Notes: a model not told the origin generated them from the letters alone. Shown: positions 52,938 through 63,086, numbered from the stretch's first letter. The stretch is DNA of 64,000 nucleotides from Methanosarcina sp. UBA289 (GCA_002496565.1 DAKJ01000018.1:712811-776810), one strand, 5' to 3'. Made by a program: numbers and translations.

Positions 52938-54671
52938 TTAAATCAGGGAGTTAACATCAATAATTAATATAACGTTTCCATCACCCAGAATTGTCGCTCC
53001 TGCAAATCCTCTGGTATTATCAAGAAGCTTGCTTTTGAAGCTTTTTACTATTACTTCTTGTTTTCCAAGCAGTTCATCCACAACTATTCCAATATATTGG
53101 TTATATTTTTCAACTACGACTACAAAATTATTGTTCTCGTCGCCCTGATCAGATAGCTGAAACTGCCTTCTCAATCTAAAAAGCGGAAGAATTTTATTAT
53201 CTATTAAAACGACTTCCTGCCCCTTAATATGCTTGATTTCCTGCGAGCTGACTTCTATATTTTTAACTATGCTTGTAAAAGGAATTGCATATTTTTCATT
53301 TCCTACTCTTATCAGCATGGACTGATAAACCGCAATGGTTAGGGGCAGTTTCAATTCGAACATGGAGCCAAATCCGGGCTTTGACTCAACTTTTACAGAT
53401 CCTCCAAGGCGCTCAACTCTGTTTTTTACGACATTCATTCCGATTCCCCTTCCGGATATATCGGTAATGCTGTCAGAGGTACTGAGACCGAGAGCAAAAA
53501 TCAGCTGCATTGCCTCCATTTCCTGGAGTTGCTCTGCACTTTCTCTTGAGATAATTCCTTTCTTTAATGCAACTTTTCGGATTTCGTTAGTATCTATTCC
53601 ACATCCGTCATCTTCTATTTTTATAAGGGCAAAATTTTCCTGTCTTGAAGCTGTAACCAGTACAGTGCCATTCTCTTTTTTTCCAAGTTCCACACGCCTC
53701 TCCGGAGTTTCGATTCCGTGATCTACTGCATTTCTTAACAAGTGTACCAGGGAATCACTGATTTCTTCAAGAATAGTTCTATCAAGCTTGATTTCTTTTC
53801 CTTTGATTATAAAATCAATTTTTTTATTTTGTACGCGTGCAAGATCTCTTACCATTCTTGGATAAACATAGGTGATATGGTCCAGAGGCACCATTCTTGC
53901 CTCTATCACTTCATTTTGCAGTTCTCTTGTTAGTTTATATAAATCTGAAAGTGCAGCCTCAAGTTCCTTGGATTTCAGGTTGCAGGTAAGCTCATTTATT
54001 CTACTTCGGTTGATTACGATCTCACCCACAAGATTCATCAATTTATCCAGCTGTTCATTACTGATTCTTGAGCTCTGAATAGTTTTTACTTTAGGGACCG
54101 GTTTTGGAGGTACTAGGGTTTTTTCTTCTTTTTCTGGCCGATAAACTTCTTTCGTGGCTTTATTTATTCTATTAATTTCTTTATCTTCAATTTCACTTTT
54201 TGCAGACAGGCAGTTATCTTCAACTTTTTTAATGGATGCTTTTTCAGGAGATTCATTTATTTTCCTTAAGGTTTTTAGCACTTCACTGACGTCAAGATAA
54301 GATTCGTATTTATTAGATGCGCCTTTTTCTCTTTTTCCGGGCTCATTTCCCTCTCCCTCACAGACACTTTCTACAAGCCCCTCAAGGGTATCCACACATA
54401 CGAAAAGAACGTCGATCAAAGAAGAATTAAGTACAACTTGCCGTGTGCGCAGCCTGTCTATCAAACTCTCCATTTCATGCGTTAACTCTACAATCTGTTT
54501 AAACCCCATAGTTGCAGCCATGCCTTTGAATGTATGAGCTGCACGAAATAACGTGTTCATCTGTTCCGTATTTTCAGGATCATTCTCAAGCGCTAGCAGG
54601 GAATCGCTCAACTCTTTGATGTATTTCTCAGACTCTGCCCTGAAAATGCCCATATATTTTGACATATCCAT
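52938..54671 (-). CDS. cheA: Chemotaxis histidine kinase CheA
   Basis: Central kinase of the chemosensory array. Domains in the 577-residue protein: Hpt with phospho-His at residue 46 (RAAHTFKGMAA), a long linker without a recognisable CheY-binding P2 domain, the dimerisation helices (NEQLDKLMNLVGEIVINRSR), the kinase core (VHLLRNAVDHGIE, GRGIGMNVVKN), and the CheW-like end domain. Length is a little short because of the missing P2. It sits between cheY and cheR, all minus strand. Confidence 0.95.
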   Translation of the reverse strand: MDMSKYMGIFRAESEKYIKELSDSLLALENDPENTEQMNTLFRAAHTFKGMAATMGFKQIVELTHEMESLIDRLRTRQVVLNSSLIDVLFVCVDTLEGLVESVCEGEGNEPGKREKGASNKYESYLDVSEVLKTLRKINESPEKASIKKVEDNCLSAKSEIEDKEINRINKATKEVYRPEKEEKTLVPPKPVPKVKTIQSSRISNEQLDKLMNLVGEIVINRSRINELTCNLKSKELEAALSDLYKLTRELQNEVIEARMVPLDHITYVYPRMVRDLARVQNKKIDFIIKGKEIKLDRTILEEISDSLVHLLRNAVDHGIETPERRVELGKKENGTVLVTASRQENFALIKIEDDGCGIDTNEIRKVALKKGIISRESAEQLQEMEAMQLIFALGLSTSDSITDISGRGIGMNVVKNRVERLGGSVKVESKPGFGSMFELKLPLTIAVYQSMLIRVGNEKYAIPFTSIVKNIEVSSQEIKHIKGQEVVLIDNKILPLFRLRRQFQLSDQGDENNNFVVVVEKYNQYIGIVVDELLGKQEVIVKSFKSKLLDNTRGFAGATILGDGNVILIIDVNSLI

Positions 54672-54999
54672 TATTTTCCCTGCCTTTCTTTAGTTTAGTC
54701 CCGATATTTGGTTAAATCCCGACTTATGATTTAATCACAATACTTCTGGTTTAATGCCGACTCAATCCCTAATTCAATGCAAAGATCAGTATGAAGAGTT
54801 AACCTTTAGCTTTAAAATCAGACTTCCTCTTTAGTTCAAAAAAGTAGCTCATTTTGTTAGATGTATAATTTATTTTAATGGATTTGTCTAATAATACTTT
54901 ACTAACAAGAATATGATGTGATGCAGCTTGATTTAATTAGCTCCACTTAGCACAGTTTGATTTAGCAGTGGCTTGAATTATCGGTAGATTTCAATCGGT
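54672..54999 (-). promoter_or_regulatory. Spacer between cheY and cheA
   Basis: A 328-base AT-rich spacer with degenerate GATTTAAT/CCCGA words (for example AAATCCCGACTTATGATTTAAT) but no clear hairpin or gene. A separate cheA promoter may lie here. Confidence 0.3.
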
Positions 55000-55365
55000 C
55001 TAATTTGGCTCAGCAATTTTTCTTATTACATCAAGCATTCCATCAGGTTCAAAAGGTTTTACTATAAAGCCCATTGCGCCTATCTTCATTGATTCGGTTA
55101 TTAAAGCCTGCTGACCAAGGGAAGAACACATTACTATCTTTGCCTCAGGATCCATAATAAGAAGTTTTTGCAGTGCCTCTTTTCCGTCCATGTCTGGCAT
55201 AATTATATCCATTAACACAATATCGGGCTTTACTTCGATATATGTCTGAATTGCCTCTTCTCCATCACTGACCTCAGCAACCACTTCATGTCCGTGCATC
55301 AGAAGAATATCTCTAATTATCATCCGCATAAATTCGACATCGTCCACGATCATAACTCTGGCCAT
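55000..55365 (-). CDS. cheY: CheY response regulator
   Basis: A stand-alone receiver of 121 residues: acidic pair and phospho-acceptor region MIVDDVEFMR, IVLMDIIMPDMDG (phospho-Asp), the CSSLG Ser and the conserved Lys of FIVKPF. It most resembles archaeal CheY, the phospho-output for the motility or other effector. The ATG at 55365 has GAAGGGA before it; the frame extends 27 codons upstream (55446). First gene of cheY-cheA-cheR. Confidence 0.92.
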   Translation of the reverse strand: MARVMIVDDVEFMRMIIRDILLMHGHEVVAEVSDGEEAIQTYIEVKPDIVLMDIIMPDMDGKEALQKLLIMDPEAKIVMCSSLGQQALITESMKIGAMGFIVKPFEPDGMLDVIRKIAEPN

Positions 55366-56254
55366 GCATTTCCCTTCTTTCGTTCTTGAACAAGCGACAA
55401 TATCGGATAATATTTTCACTCCAGCTTTTTTGGAATGTTCCGACACCTTATTCCTACCTATGCCGAATCTCGCCTCTTGCCTATGTATTCTTCATAAACT
55501 CATGATATGAATAAAAAGACTTCAATTTGAAAGCCATTAAAGGTTAACAAAAGTAAACAGCGCAAGTTTTTTGTTGAGACAAATATATCCCAATAATGTA
55601 GAAAAATATATACGGGGCTTTCTATATTAAATTTTTTAATTGCCTTTATAAAATTATGAGTTCAAGATATTTATTTAAATGTTCTTGCTAACTGGGACGT
55701 TAACAAATTATCTACAAAAGTTTTGAGCACTTTCCCATTCTGCAGCCGATTTCTAATTTTATCTGTAAACTTGAGGAGAACAGTAATAAATATTTGAATA
55801 ATGTATAAAATGTTTTTCTATTTGCTTTAGTGTTCTATGGTAATAGTTTCAAGTTTTCCTGATAATAATACCTAAAATGACACACATACTTAAATAAATT
55901 ATTGTTACTGTTATTTATATATTGAAAATCTTATTCTAAATTTAGCAAATAAATTTATATTCTCTCGAATTTCATATATTATTCAATAAATTGAAAAGTT
56001 AACCTTGGAACAATTTGTAGGTGTAGGGGCATTTGTTAAAGACAAAATAGTGCTTTCAGGACTTCTTGATCCTGGTTTTAGGAAGATCTAAGATGTACTT
56101 GCTGAAGATTGAAAATAAAATAAGAAATTGTTTTATGTTTTTCCTATTTCAGATCTTCCCAAGAAGATTGGCTATTCAATACTTCTTTGACAGAATCCTG
56201 CTTACAAAAATATTGTTTACAAATCTTCAAGCAGCCTCCTAGGAGTAGATTTGA
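55366..56254. promoter_or_regulatory. Divergent spacer of the chemosensory cluster, with a long nested hairpin
   Basis: 889 bases of very AT-rich DNA with no gene. It holds the promoters of the two divergent transcription units. The right end carries the nested inverted repeat at 56062-56166 (listed separately). Confidence 0.4.
56062..56166 (+). repeat. Long nested inverted repeat upstream of the receiver gene
   Basis: Outer arms CTTCTTG (56062-56068) and CAAGAAG (56160-56166), middle arms GGAAGATCT (56081-56089) and AGATCTTCC (56151-56159), and an inner ATAAAA...TTTTAT pair: together a hairpin of about 105 bases. It ends 88 bases before the receiver gene start and could be a leader structure, a protein site or a terminator-like element. 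Confidence 0.5.
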
Positions 56255-56629
56255 GTGCCTGAAATTCTAATTGTTGAAGATAATTTACTTAATCTGACAA
56301 TCGAAATGGACTTACTTAAATCCTTTGGATATGATCCAAAGAAAGCGAAAAACGGTTTTGAAGCCCTAGAGATTCTCAATAAAACAAATATTGATCTTAT
56401 ATTGCTTGATATGGAACTTCCGAAAATGCACGGTCTTGAATTGCTTCAAAAAATCAAACTTAACCCTGAAACCCGGAGTATAAAGGTAGTCGCAGTTACA
56501 GGTTACTCTGATCCTGAAAGTAAAGAAAAGTTCCTTAAGGCCGGATGTTATGCTGTTCTTGCCAAACCCATAAACTTTGGAGATTTTGGCTCATATATCG
56601 AGAATTTTCTTACAACCGCGGAATCTTGA
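56255..56629 (+). CDS. Receiver-only response regulator (DivK-like)
   Basis: A receiver domain of 124 residues: VEDNLLNLTIEMDLL, LILLDMELPKMHG (phospho-Asp) and VLAKPINF (Lys). The EDN/LNL start is that of receivers from hybrid-kinase phosphorelays rather than of CheY proteins. Start is a GTG at 56255 preceded by a TAGGAG site. It is divergent from cheY and upstream of the MCP gene; it may act as a second output or as a phosphate sink. Confidence 0.85.
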   Translation: MPEILIVEDNLLNLTIEMDLLKSFGYDPKKAKNGFEALEILNKTNIDLILLDMELPKMHGLELLQKIKLNPETRSIKVVAVTGYSDPESKEKFLKAGCYAVLAKPINFGDFGSYIENFLTTAES

Positions 56630-56923
56630 AGATACAGTATATGTGGAGACAAAAAGGTAGTTGATTAAAGAAATATCTAATGAGACTGGTGAAAACTATA
56701 GAGTAAAAATACAGGGTGTAATTTTTTTTATTGAGTTTCTTATTTTTAATAAATCAAAAAATTTATCAACTCTTAAATAGTCTGTATTGAATTATTGGTT
56801 GGGAAGATCAAGCAATCTCCATAGAAATGTTTCCTCCAATCTACTTTCCTTCGCGGGTACCACTGACAGGTTACAATCCATACATATAGAAGAGGTATAG
56901 AGACGGAGAAGCTAGAGGCAAGG

Positions 56924-59002
56924 GTGAAAAAGATGTATAAAAATACAAAAATAGGACATGTAATGATAGGCTTTGCTCTTCTTCTAGTTTTGATTTTCTT
57001 TGTTGGGTATACAGGCTATCAGGGAATGAACGATGTTGAAAAGAAAAGCCGAGCCATTCAAAATATGACCTTTATCATGAATAACATGCAGGGGGCCCTG
57101 GAAGCTCAGGAAAGTTACGTTATTCATGGTGATTCTGTCTATAAAAACGATACTTATAAACATCTTGATCTTGTGCCCACACAAGCAGCTATATCCAAAG
57201 GAATATATCTTGTCTACCTTGATCCTGTAAATCAGGATCGGATGGATTCTATTCTGGAAACTTCTGACGAATTCAAGGAAAGTTTTGACAGCTATGTTAA
57301 AGCAAACGATGAAGAGATTGCCCTGAGAAACAATATTATCACAAACGGTGAACTTATTTTGCAGAAAGCAGATGAGATGTATCAAGACCAGATGCTTCAG
57401 TACCAACAATATGTAAAAAATGGTTCTTCAGGTGAAGTTCTCCAGCAGAAGTTATCCAATGCTCAGGAAGCTCAGAAAATTAGCATACTTGCAATGGAAG
57501 CTCAAAGCGAATATCAAAATTATATAATCACTCCTGATGGTCAATATGCGGAAAAATTCGATCAGTCTATGGAAAATATAATTATAGTTACTGAGAATTT
57601 AAATAAACAGATAGTGAAACCTGAAAACATTGAGCGCGGAAATGAAATAATCTCCAACGCCAAAGAAATTCAGAGGGACTTTGATCGCCTGAAAAGTCTT
57701 AAAGAGAAACAGGCGGTTGATGTGAAAAATATGGCAACCATAGCTGCAAAGGTTAAAGGAGATGCTGAAGCCGCCAGTACCGACCAGAAAGAGCAGCTCG
57801 ATATCTTGATAGAAAATTCTGTAAATAAGATCTTTCTCGTTACCTTTCTTTCGATACTTATTGGGGCCTTACTTGTTTTTGTGATTCTGAACCTCTACAG
57901 AAAGCCCATCTACGAACTGCTCCAAGCAGCCGATAAAATTTCGAAAGGAGATCTTAATGTTGAGATTAAAGGAAATTCAAGAAGCGAAATTTCTCAACTC
58001 TCACAAGCTTTTAAATTAATGGTTGAAAACCTTCGTAGCCTTATAAAAGGAATTCAGGAAAGTTCGGTTCACCTTTCTACACTTTCAGAAGAAATGTCTG
58101 CTTCTTCTGAGGAAGTGGCTTCTGCTTCAAGGAAAATTTCTGACACTGCGGCTGAAATTTCAAACGGGACCGAAGTGCAGAGTACAAAGATAGTGGATAT
58201 CACTCACGCAATGCAGGACATGACACATAATATCCAGGAAATTGCGGAGAATACCCAGAAGGTTTCTAAGAACACAAGTCTTGTTAATAGTAATGTCAAT
58301 AGCATTGGAAATGCTTCAAGAGAGATTCTGTTAAAAATGGACCTTATTCATTCTTCCGTTGATGAGACTGAGAAAGTAATTATGGAGCTGGATTCCAAAT
58401 CTCAACAAATTAATGAAATTGTGAATCTTATTACCAAGATTGCAGACCAGACAAATATGCTTGCGCTGAATGCTGCAATTGAGGCTGCTCGGGCTGGCGA
58501 ACATGGTCGAGGTTTCTCTGTTGTAGCTGATGAAGTCCGAAAACTTGCCGATGAATCCGGTCATGCTGCTAATAATATTTCCAGTCTAATCAATGAAATA
58601 AGAGGGAGTATCAGTGAAACCGTGGAAAGTATAGAGGCCAGTAGAAAAGATGTGCAGGCCGGTTCATTGTCTGTTAATAACGCGGTTGAAATGGTTGCAG
58701 GGATTGTTTCTACAATCAATGAAATAACAAATATGATAGAAGATGTTGCAGCCGCTACAGAAGAACAGTCTGCATCCATTGAAGAGATCACTTCAACTCT
58801 GGAGGATATTTCTTTAATTTCGGAACAATCCGCCGCAGGAACCCAGGAAACGGCTGCATCTCTCGAAGAGCAGAGTGCTTCAATGTCAGAACTTGCCAAT
58901 ATGGCAAGTGACCTTTCTTTAATTGGGGAAAGGATGAGAAAAGCAACCGAGAAGTTCAAACTTGGTGACTCAAAAGAAGGATCAGAAAACACTTTAAGTT
59001 AA
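56924..59002 (+). CDS. Methyl-accepting chemotaxis protein with extracytoplasmic sensor domain
   Basis: 692 residues. TM1 at about residues 13-34, an extracytoplasmic helical sensor of about 260 residues, TM2 (about 305-326, LVTFLSILIGALLVFVIL), a HAMP domain (YRKPIYELLQAADKISKGDL), methylation helices, and the highly conserved signalling tip around QTNMLALNAAIEAARAGEHG. The sensor looks like a long four-helix bundle; its ligand is unknown. It lies 28 bases upstream of cheW, probably in one operon. Confidence 0.93.
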   Translation: MKKMYKNTKIGHVMIGFALLLVLIFFVGYTGYQGMNDVEKKSRAIQNMTFIMNNMQGALEAQESYVIHGDSVYKNDTYKHLDLVPTQAAISKGIYLVYLDPVNQDRMDSILETSDEFKESFDSYVKANDEEIALRNNIITNGELILQKADEMYQDQMLQYQQYVKNGSSGEVLQQKLSNAQEAQKISILAMEAQSEYQNYIITPDGQYAEKFDQSMENIIIVTENLNKQIVKPENIERGNEIISNAKEIQRDFDRLKSLKEKQAVDVKNMATIAAKVKGDAEAASTDQKEQLDILIENSVNKIFLVTFLSILIGALLVFVILNLYRKPIYELLQAADKISKGDLNVEIKGNSRSEISQLSQAFKLMVENLRSLIKGIQESSVHLSTLSEEMSASSEEVASASRKISDTAAEISNGTEVQSTKIVDITHAMQDMTHNIQEIAENTQKVSKNTSLVNSNVNSIGNASREILLKMDLIHSSVDETEKVIMELDSKSQQINEIVNLITKIADQTNMLALNAAIEAARAGEHGRGFSVVADEVRKLADESGHAANNISSLINEIRGSISETVESIEASRKDVQAGSLSVNNAVEMVAGIVSTINEITNMIEDVAAATEEQSASIEEITSTLEDISLISEQSAAGTQETAASLEEQSASMSELANMASDLSLIGERMRKATEKFKLGDSKEGSENTLS

Positions 59003-59030
59003 AATCTCTGAGTTAGTTTGAGGAATTCAA

Positions 59031-59552
59031 ATGTTTGAAGAAACATTAGATGAGGGTTCAAGACTTTCTGAAGAAAATTTACGTTTAGTGACCTTTGAGC
59101 TTTCAGGTGAAGAGTTCGGAGTAGATATCATGCAGGTCTCCGAAGTTATTCCGGTTCCTAGGATCACCCGTATTCCTCAGGCTCCGGAATGTGTAAAAGG
59201 GCTCATTAACCTGCGGGGAAAGATCCTCGTGGTGATAGATCTTAACAAGCGGCTTGAGTTCAATTCGAAAGAGACCGACAGCCTATCCAGAATCATCATA
59301 GTAGAAGTCAAAGATACAGTTATTGGAATGCTTGTAAATTCCGTAAAGGAGGTCATTAACCTGCCCCTTTCTTCAATTCAAGCGCCCCCTGAGATGATCA
59401 AGTCGAAAATAAATGCGGAATATTTAACAGGCGTAGGAAAAGTAGGGAACAGGCTTCTTATTCTACTAAATCTTGTAAGAGTACTTGGAGAAGAAGAAAT
59501 CGAAGAACTCAGTGAGTTATCTTCTCCTGAAGAGAATGTTTTTACTGAGTAA
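59031..59552 (+). CDS. cheW: CheW scaffold protein
   Basis: A 173-residue adaptor with the CheW fold: LVTFELSGEEFGVDIMQVSEVI, RIPQAPECVKGLINLRGKIL, VIDLNKRL and VGNRLLILLNLVRVL. It bridges CheA and the MCP, which is the gene before it. Its length includes a short charged N-terminal and C-terminal tail. No other CheW gene is present, so it should serve this array. Confidence 0.94.
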   Translation: MFEETLDEGSRLSEENLRLVTFELSGEEFGVDIMQVSEVIPVPRITRIPQAPECVKGLINLRGKILVVIDLNKRLEFNSKETDSLSRIIIVEVKDTVIGMLVNSVKEVINLPLSSIQAPPEMIKSKINAEYLTGVGKVGNRLLILLNLVRVLGEEEIEELSELSSPEENVFTE

Positions 59553-59795
59553 ACTGTCCTCCACAAAAATTGGAAGTGAGCAGGGAAGGAGCTAGAATAA
59601 TGGAGAGGATATTTAACTGAATGCACTATCCTCTACAAAAGAGAATGTTTAAACTTACTGGATTTTCTTATCCCTAAAAAATGCTTAATCGTTAAACTGT
59701 TTTCTCCCGAAAAGAATATTTAAAAAAATATTTAATCTTGAACAGTTATTCTCTGTTGAAGCAAATATTTAAAAACTCACGATCAGGTTTTAAGT

Positions 59796-61112
59796 ATGCA
59801 TCCTGTAGTTATATTCCTTTTCGCCCTTCTCTGCATTTTATTTTTTACAACCAGACTCAGGTTGCACCCTTTTCTCAGCCTTGTCCTTGTATCCGTTTTT
59901 ACAGGAATCCTTGCAGGAGAGCCCCTGGCTACGGTCGAAGCAATAACCGGGGGATTGGGCAGCGTGTTTTCTCGTTTTGCTATTATTATTACTTGTGGAA
60001 GTGTTATCGGACTTTTGCTCCAGGGAACTGGAGGAATGTCCTTAATAGCCTCTGATATTATACGTTTTTCCAGAAATCCTCTACTTGCCCTTAATGTCCT
60101 TGGCTTTCTTTTTTCTGTTCCTCTAATGTGTTACATTCTTGCCTATGTTATCTTTGTTCCAATAGCTAAAGAGTTGGCTGCCAGACTTGATAACCCCTCT
60201 ATTTCCACTGCAACAGCTCTTGCACTAGGAGCTGTTGCTTCATTTAACCTTGTCTATCCTTCTCCTGTCGTCATCTCGGCAGCAGAAGAGCTATCAGCTA
60301 ATATGGACAGGCTTTTTATTCTGGGGCTTCTTATCGCAGTTCCCACTTCCTTTGCAGGTTACCTCTACTCTAGGAATTTAAAAAAGTCTAAAACTACAGG
60401 CCTTTCGGATAGAATAAAAGAAAAGACAGCCGAAGTTCAGGAAAAAGCTTCAGAAATATATGATAACCCTGCCGAAAAACCCCGGAGAATCGAAGCTTAT
60501 TCTCCAATTTTTATCCCTTTACTTCTTATTCTCCTTCAGGCAAGCTTTGAACATCCTCATCCTATGCTCACGTTTCTGGGAAATCCGAACATTGCGCTCC
60601 TTATAGGAGTTCTTCTCTCCATCTTTTCCGGCAGAAAGCTCGGATCTCTGGTACTGAGAACGCTGGTCGAAAAAGCTGTAAGAAGAAGTGGGGTTGTACT
60701 TCTCGATCTCTGCGGAGGCGGCGCTCTTGGGGCTACTCTTGCCATGACAGGAGCAGGAGAGGCTCTTGGCAGGTTTTTCTTGCAGTTGAGCCTCCCTCAT
60801 ATCCTTGTGCCTTTTCTCGTTGCTGCAGCTCTTCAAACCGTACAGGGATCAAGGATTGTGACCATGCTCATTGCACCTTCTCTCTTACTGCCTCTGATTC
60901 CTGAACTGGGGCTTCCTCCGGAAATCGTTATCCTTTCAATGGCTTCAGGCACTTTTCTGATTTCCCATGTCAATGATCCTTTCTTCTGGATTTTTGGAGA
61001 GCTTGCAGAACTGGAACCCTCTGAGGTCTTCAGGTCAAATACCCTTGGGAGCGCCTTTATGGGTATCGTGAGTTTTCTGCTGGTATCTGCTGTGCATATC
61101 TTCTTTTACTGA
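59796..61112 (+). CDS. GntP-family permease
   Basis: A 438-residue membrane protein with about twelve helices and the pattern HPFLSLVLVSVFTGILAG, IIITCGSVIGLLLQGTGG and NDPFFWIFGELAEL typical of the gluconate:H+ symporter (GntP) family, which carries sugar acids and hydroxy acids. A hydrophilic insertion (about residues 195-230) splits the helices. The substrate in a methanogen is not known. A TATA-like AATATTTAAAA is 25 bases upstream, implying a near-leaderless mRNA. Confidence 0.82.
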   Translation: MHPVVIFLFALLCILFFTTRLRLHPFLSLVLVSVFTGILAGEPLATVEAITGGLGSVFSRFAIIITCGSVIGLLLQGTGGMSLIASDIIRFSRNPLLALNVLGFLFSVPLMCYILAYVIFVPIAKELAARLDNPSISTATALALGAVASFNLVYPSPVVISAAEELSANMDRLFILGLLIAVPTSFAGYLYSRNLKKSKTTGLSDRIKEKTAEVQEKASEIYDNPAEKPRRIEAYSPIFIPLLLILLQASFEHPHPMLTFLGNPNIALLIGVLLSIFSGRKLGSLVLRTLVEKAVRRSGVVLLDLCGGGALGATLAMTGAGEALGRFFLQLSLPHILVPFLVAAALQTVQGSRIVTMLIAPSLLLPLIPELGLPPEIVILSMASGTFLISHVNDPFFWIFGELAELEPSEVFRSNTLGSAFMGIVSFLLVSAVHIFFY

Positions 61113-61271
61113 GTTTCTTCTTTACTGATTTTTTCTCTTACTGAGAGTTTTAACTGTTATTTCCAAGATTTTTCCTGCGCTTCCTCTTTTCTAGTTTTGC
61201 TACAGTAAAATTATAACCCCATAATTTGGCATATGGCAAACAATAAATACCGGTTTTTTATATTTCTATAT

Positions 61272-61733
61272 ATGAATGAGCAAAGTTATCCTGAATTTAC
61301 AGGCCTTGAACTCTCTCCGAGAAAGGTAGATTATCTTAAGTTCATTCTTGAAAAAGGAGGAACTGTAAGAACTACAGAGATCTCTTCAGGCCTGCAGGTA
61401 GACCCTTCAACTACGAGCAAGACCTTAAACGAGCTTGCAAATGCAGGCTACCTAAACCACGTTCCTTACAGGGGAGTGGATCTGACGGAATTGGGTAAGG
61501 CATATACGCAATTTCTTATCCGAAGGCACAGGATTCTCAGTCTTCTTTTAACCCATTATGGTCTTTCGTCGGAGGAAGCCTGTGATGAAGTTTCGCGCTT
61601 TGAGGCTTTTGTTTCCAGGGATGCAGTTGATAAAATCTGCAGCTCAATGGGTCACCCGATGTTCGGTGTATGCGGAGAAATAAGTCATGGAAAATGCCTG
61701 CATGAAGAAACACATCATCGATTGCCGGAATAA
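61272..61733 (+). CDS. DtxR/MntR-type metal-dependent transcriptional regulator
   Basis: A 153-residue winged-helix protein: ELSPRKVDYLKFILEKGGTVR, an HTH with DPSTTSKTLNELANAGYL, and the dimer/metal region with RRHRILSLLL and FEAFVSRDAVDKI. The end (MFGVCGEISHGKCLHEETHHR) is rich in Cys and His, possible metal ligands. It probably controls the znu genes that follow. The upstream ATG at 61233 is also in frame; the family-like part starts at 61272. Confidence 0.85.
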   Translation: MNEQSYPEFTGLELSPRKVDYLKFILEKGGTVRTTEISSGLQVDPSTTSKTLNELANAGYLNHVPYRGVDLTELGKAYTQFLIRRHRILSLLLTHYGLSSEEACDEVSRFEAFVSRDAVDKICSSMGHPMFGVCGEISHGKCLHEETHHRLPE

Positions 61734-62081
61734 GTGAAGCATAAGTGAAGCATTAAAAGAAATACTAAACGAAATACTAAACGAAATACCAAAAAAGAAC
61801 TAAAATGCTAATCAAGTTCCAACTGAGACACTAATCAAGCGCTATCAAGTACTAACAAGATATTGACGAGGCGCTAGTGAAATACTAAGTGATAAATCAA
61901 TATTGCATAAAGCCCGAAATGAGCTTCGAGATAAATTTGGACTTACGCCAAAAAATTCCCTGAATCATTCAAAAATTTGGGTATACACCAAATTTATTCT
62001 CCTTGGTATCGGTCTTATCTCATTCAGAAATATATTCGTGAGCCAAGAAAAAGTGAAAGTGAAGAAAGCGGGATCTCAATT
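61734..62081 (+). promoter_or_regulatory. znuA leader with short tandem repeats
   Basis: GAAATACTAAAC occurs twice in tandem (61759-61770, 61771-61782) followed by a changed copy (61783-61794); AAGTGAAGCAT occurs twice just upstream, and looser ACTAA words follow to about 61890. Function unknown, but the position between the metal regulator and znuA is suggestive of a regulator-binding or expanded leader sequence. Confidence 0.4.
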
Positions 62082-63086
62082 ATGAATCTGAAAATTCTAC
62101 CTCTATTAGTGCTCTTGACTGTTGGTCTGAGCCTTTTTGCCAGCGGCTGTACAGGTCCAAGTAACTCCCAAAATAATGAAAATACAGGACAGAAAGTTGA
62201 AGTAGCAGGGCCGAATGAGCCTATAATCGTAGCTGTAAGTGTGCTTCCTCAGGCTGAGTTTGTAGAAAAAGTGGGGGGAGACAAAGTGAAAACCGTTCTT
62301 ATAATCCCTCCGGGAGCAGACCCTCACACTTATGAGCCCTCTCCTAAAGAGATGGGAAAAGTGAGTGAAGCTCGTATGTATGTTACGGTCGGCGTTGATA
62401 TGCCTTTTGAGAAAGTCTGGATCGATAGATTCGAATCTATCAACAGCGGAACTCTCATAGTAAATTCTTCTGACGGAATTCAGCTTAAAGAACTTGCTGC
62501 CCATGACCATAGTGAAGGAGAGGGAGCAGAAGAACACGCAGCAGAGCTTGAAGAGGATGAGAATAAATCTGATAACAGTACTCAGACCGGCATTCACGAA
62601 GAGCTTGATTCCCATATCTGGACATCTCCTGCAAATGCAAAGATAATGGTCGAGAATATTTGCGAAGGACTTGTAAAAATCGATCCTGAAAACAAAGAGT
62701 ACTATACTCAGAACAGGGACGCTTACCTTGAAGAGCTGGACGCTTTGGATGCCAGGATTCGGGAAAAGCTTGAGGGAAAAACGGAAAGAAGCTTCATGGT
62801 CTATCATCCTTCCTGGGGTTATTTCGCAGCGGATTACAACCTTACAATGATTCCAGTAGAAATTGAAGGAAAAGAACCAAGTGCTCAGGATCTGGCGAAA
62901 CTTATAGACCTTTCAAAAGAGAAACAGGTCAAGGTAATCTTTATCCAGCCCCAGTTCAGCACGCGAAGTGCTCAATCCGTAGCTGAAGAAATAGGTGGTG
63001 AGGTTGTAGCTGTAGACCCACTTGCAAAGGATTACATTGGAAATATGAATAATGTATCCGATATTTTTGCCAGAAACCTTGTATGA
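62082..63086 (+). CDS. znuA: Zinc/manganese ABC transporter substrate-binding lipoprotein
   Basis: Binds a transition metal outside the membrane. The 334-residue cluster 9 protein has a signal peptide with a lipobox (LFASGC, so it is lipid-anchored), VSVLPQAEFVEKVGGDKV, the first metal-His motif DPHTYEPSP, a His/Glu-rich loop (HDHSEGEGAEEH), the second site DSHIWTSP, and MVYHPSWGYFA. The loop and His set favour zinc. The start at 62082 was chosen because it begins the signal peptide; the frame extends about 35 codons upstream. Confidence 0.92.
   Translation: MNLKILPLLVLLTVGLSLFASGCTGPSNSQNNENTGQKVEVAGPNEPIIVAVSVLPQAEFVEKVGGDKVKTVLIIPPGADPHTYEPSPKEMGKVSEARMYVTVGVDMPFEKVWIDRFESINSGTLIVNSSDGIQLKELAAHDHSEGEGAEEHAAELEEDENKSDNSTQTGIHEELDSHIWTSPANAKIMVENICEGLVKIDPENKEYYTQNRDAYLEELDALDARIREKLEGKTERSFMVYHPSWGYFAADYNLTMIPVEIEGKEPSAQDLAKLIDLSKEKQVKVIFIQPQFSTRSAQSVAEEIGGEVVAVDPLAKDYIGNMNNVSDIFARNLV

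Noticed and set aside
62106..62807. 233-residue minus-strand frame opposite znuA
   Set aside because: Shadow of znuA.
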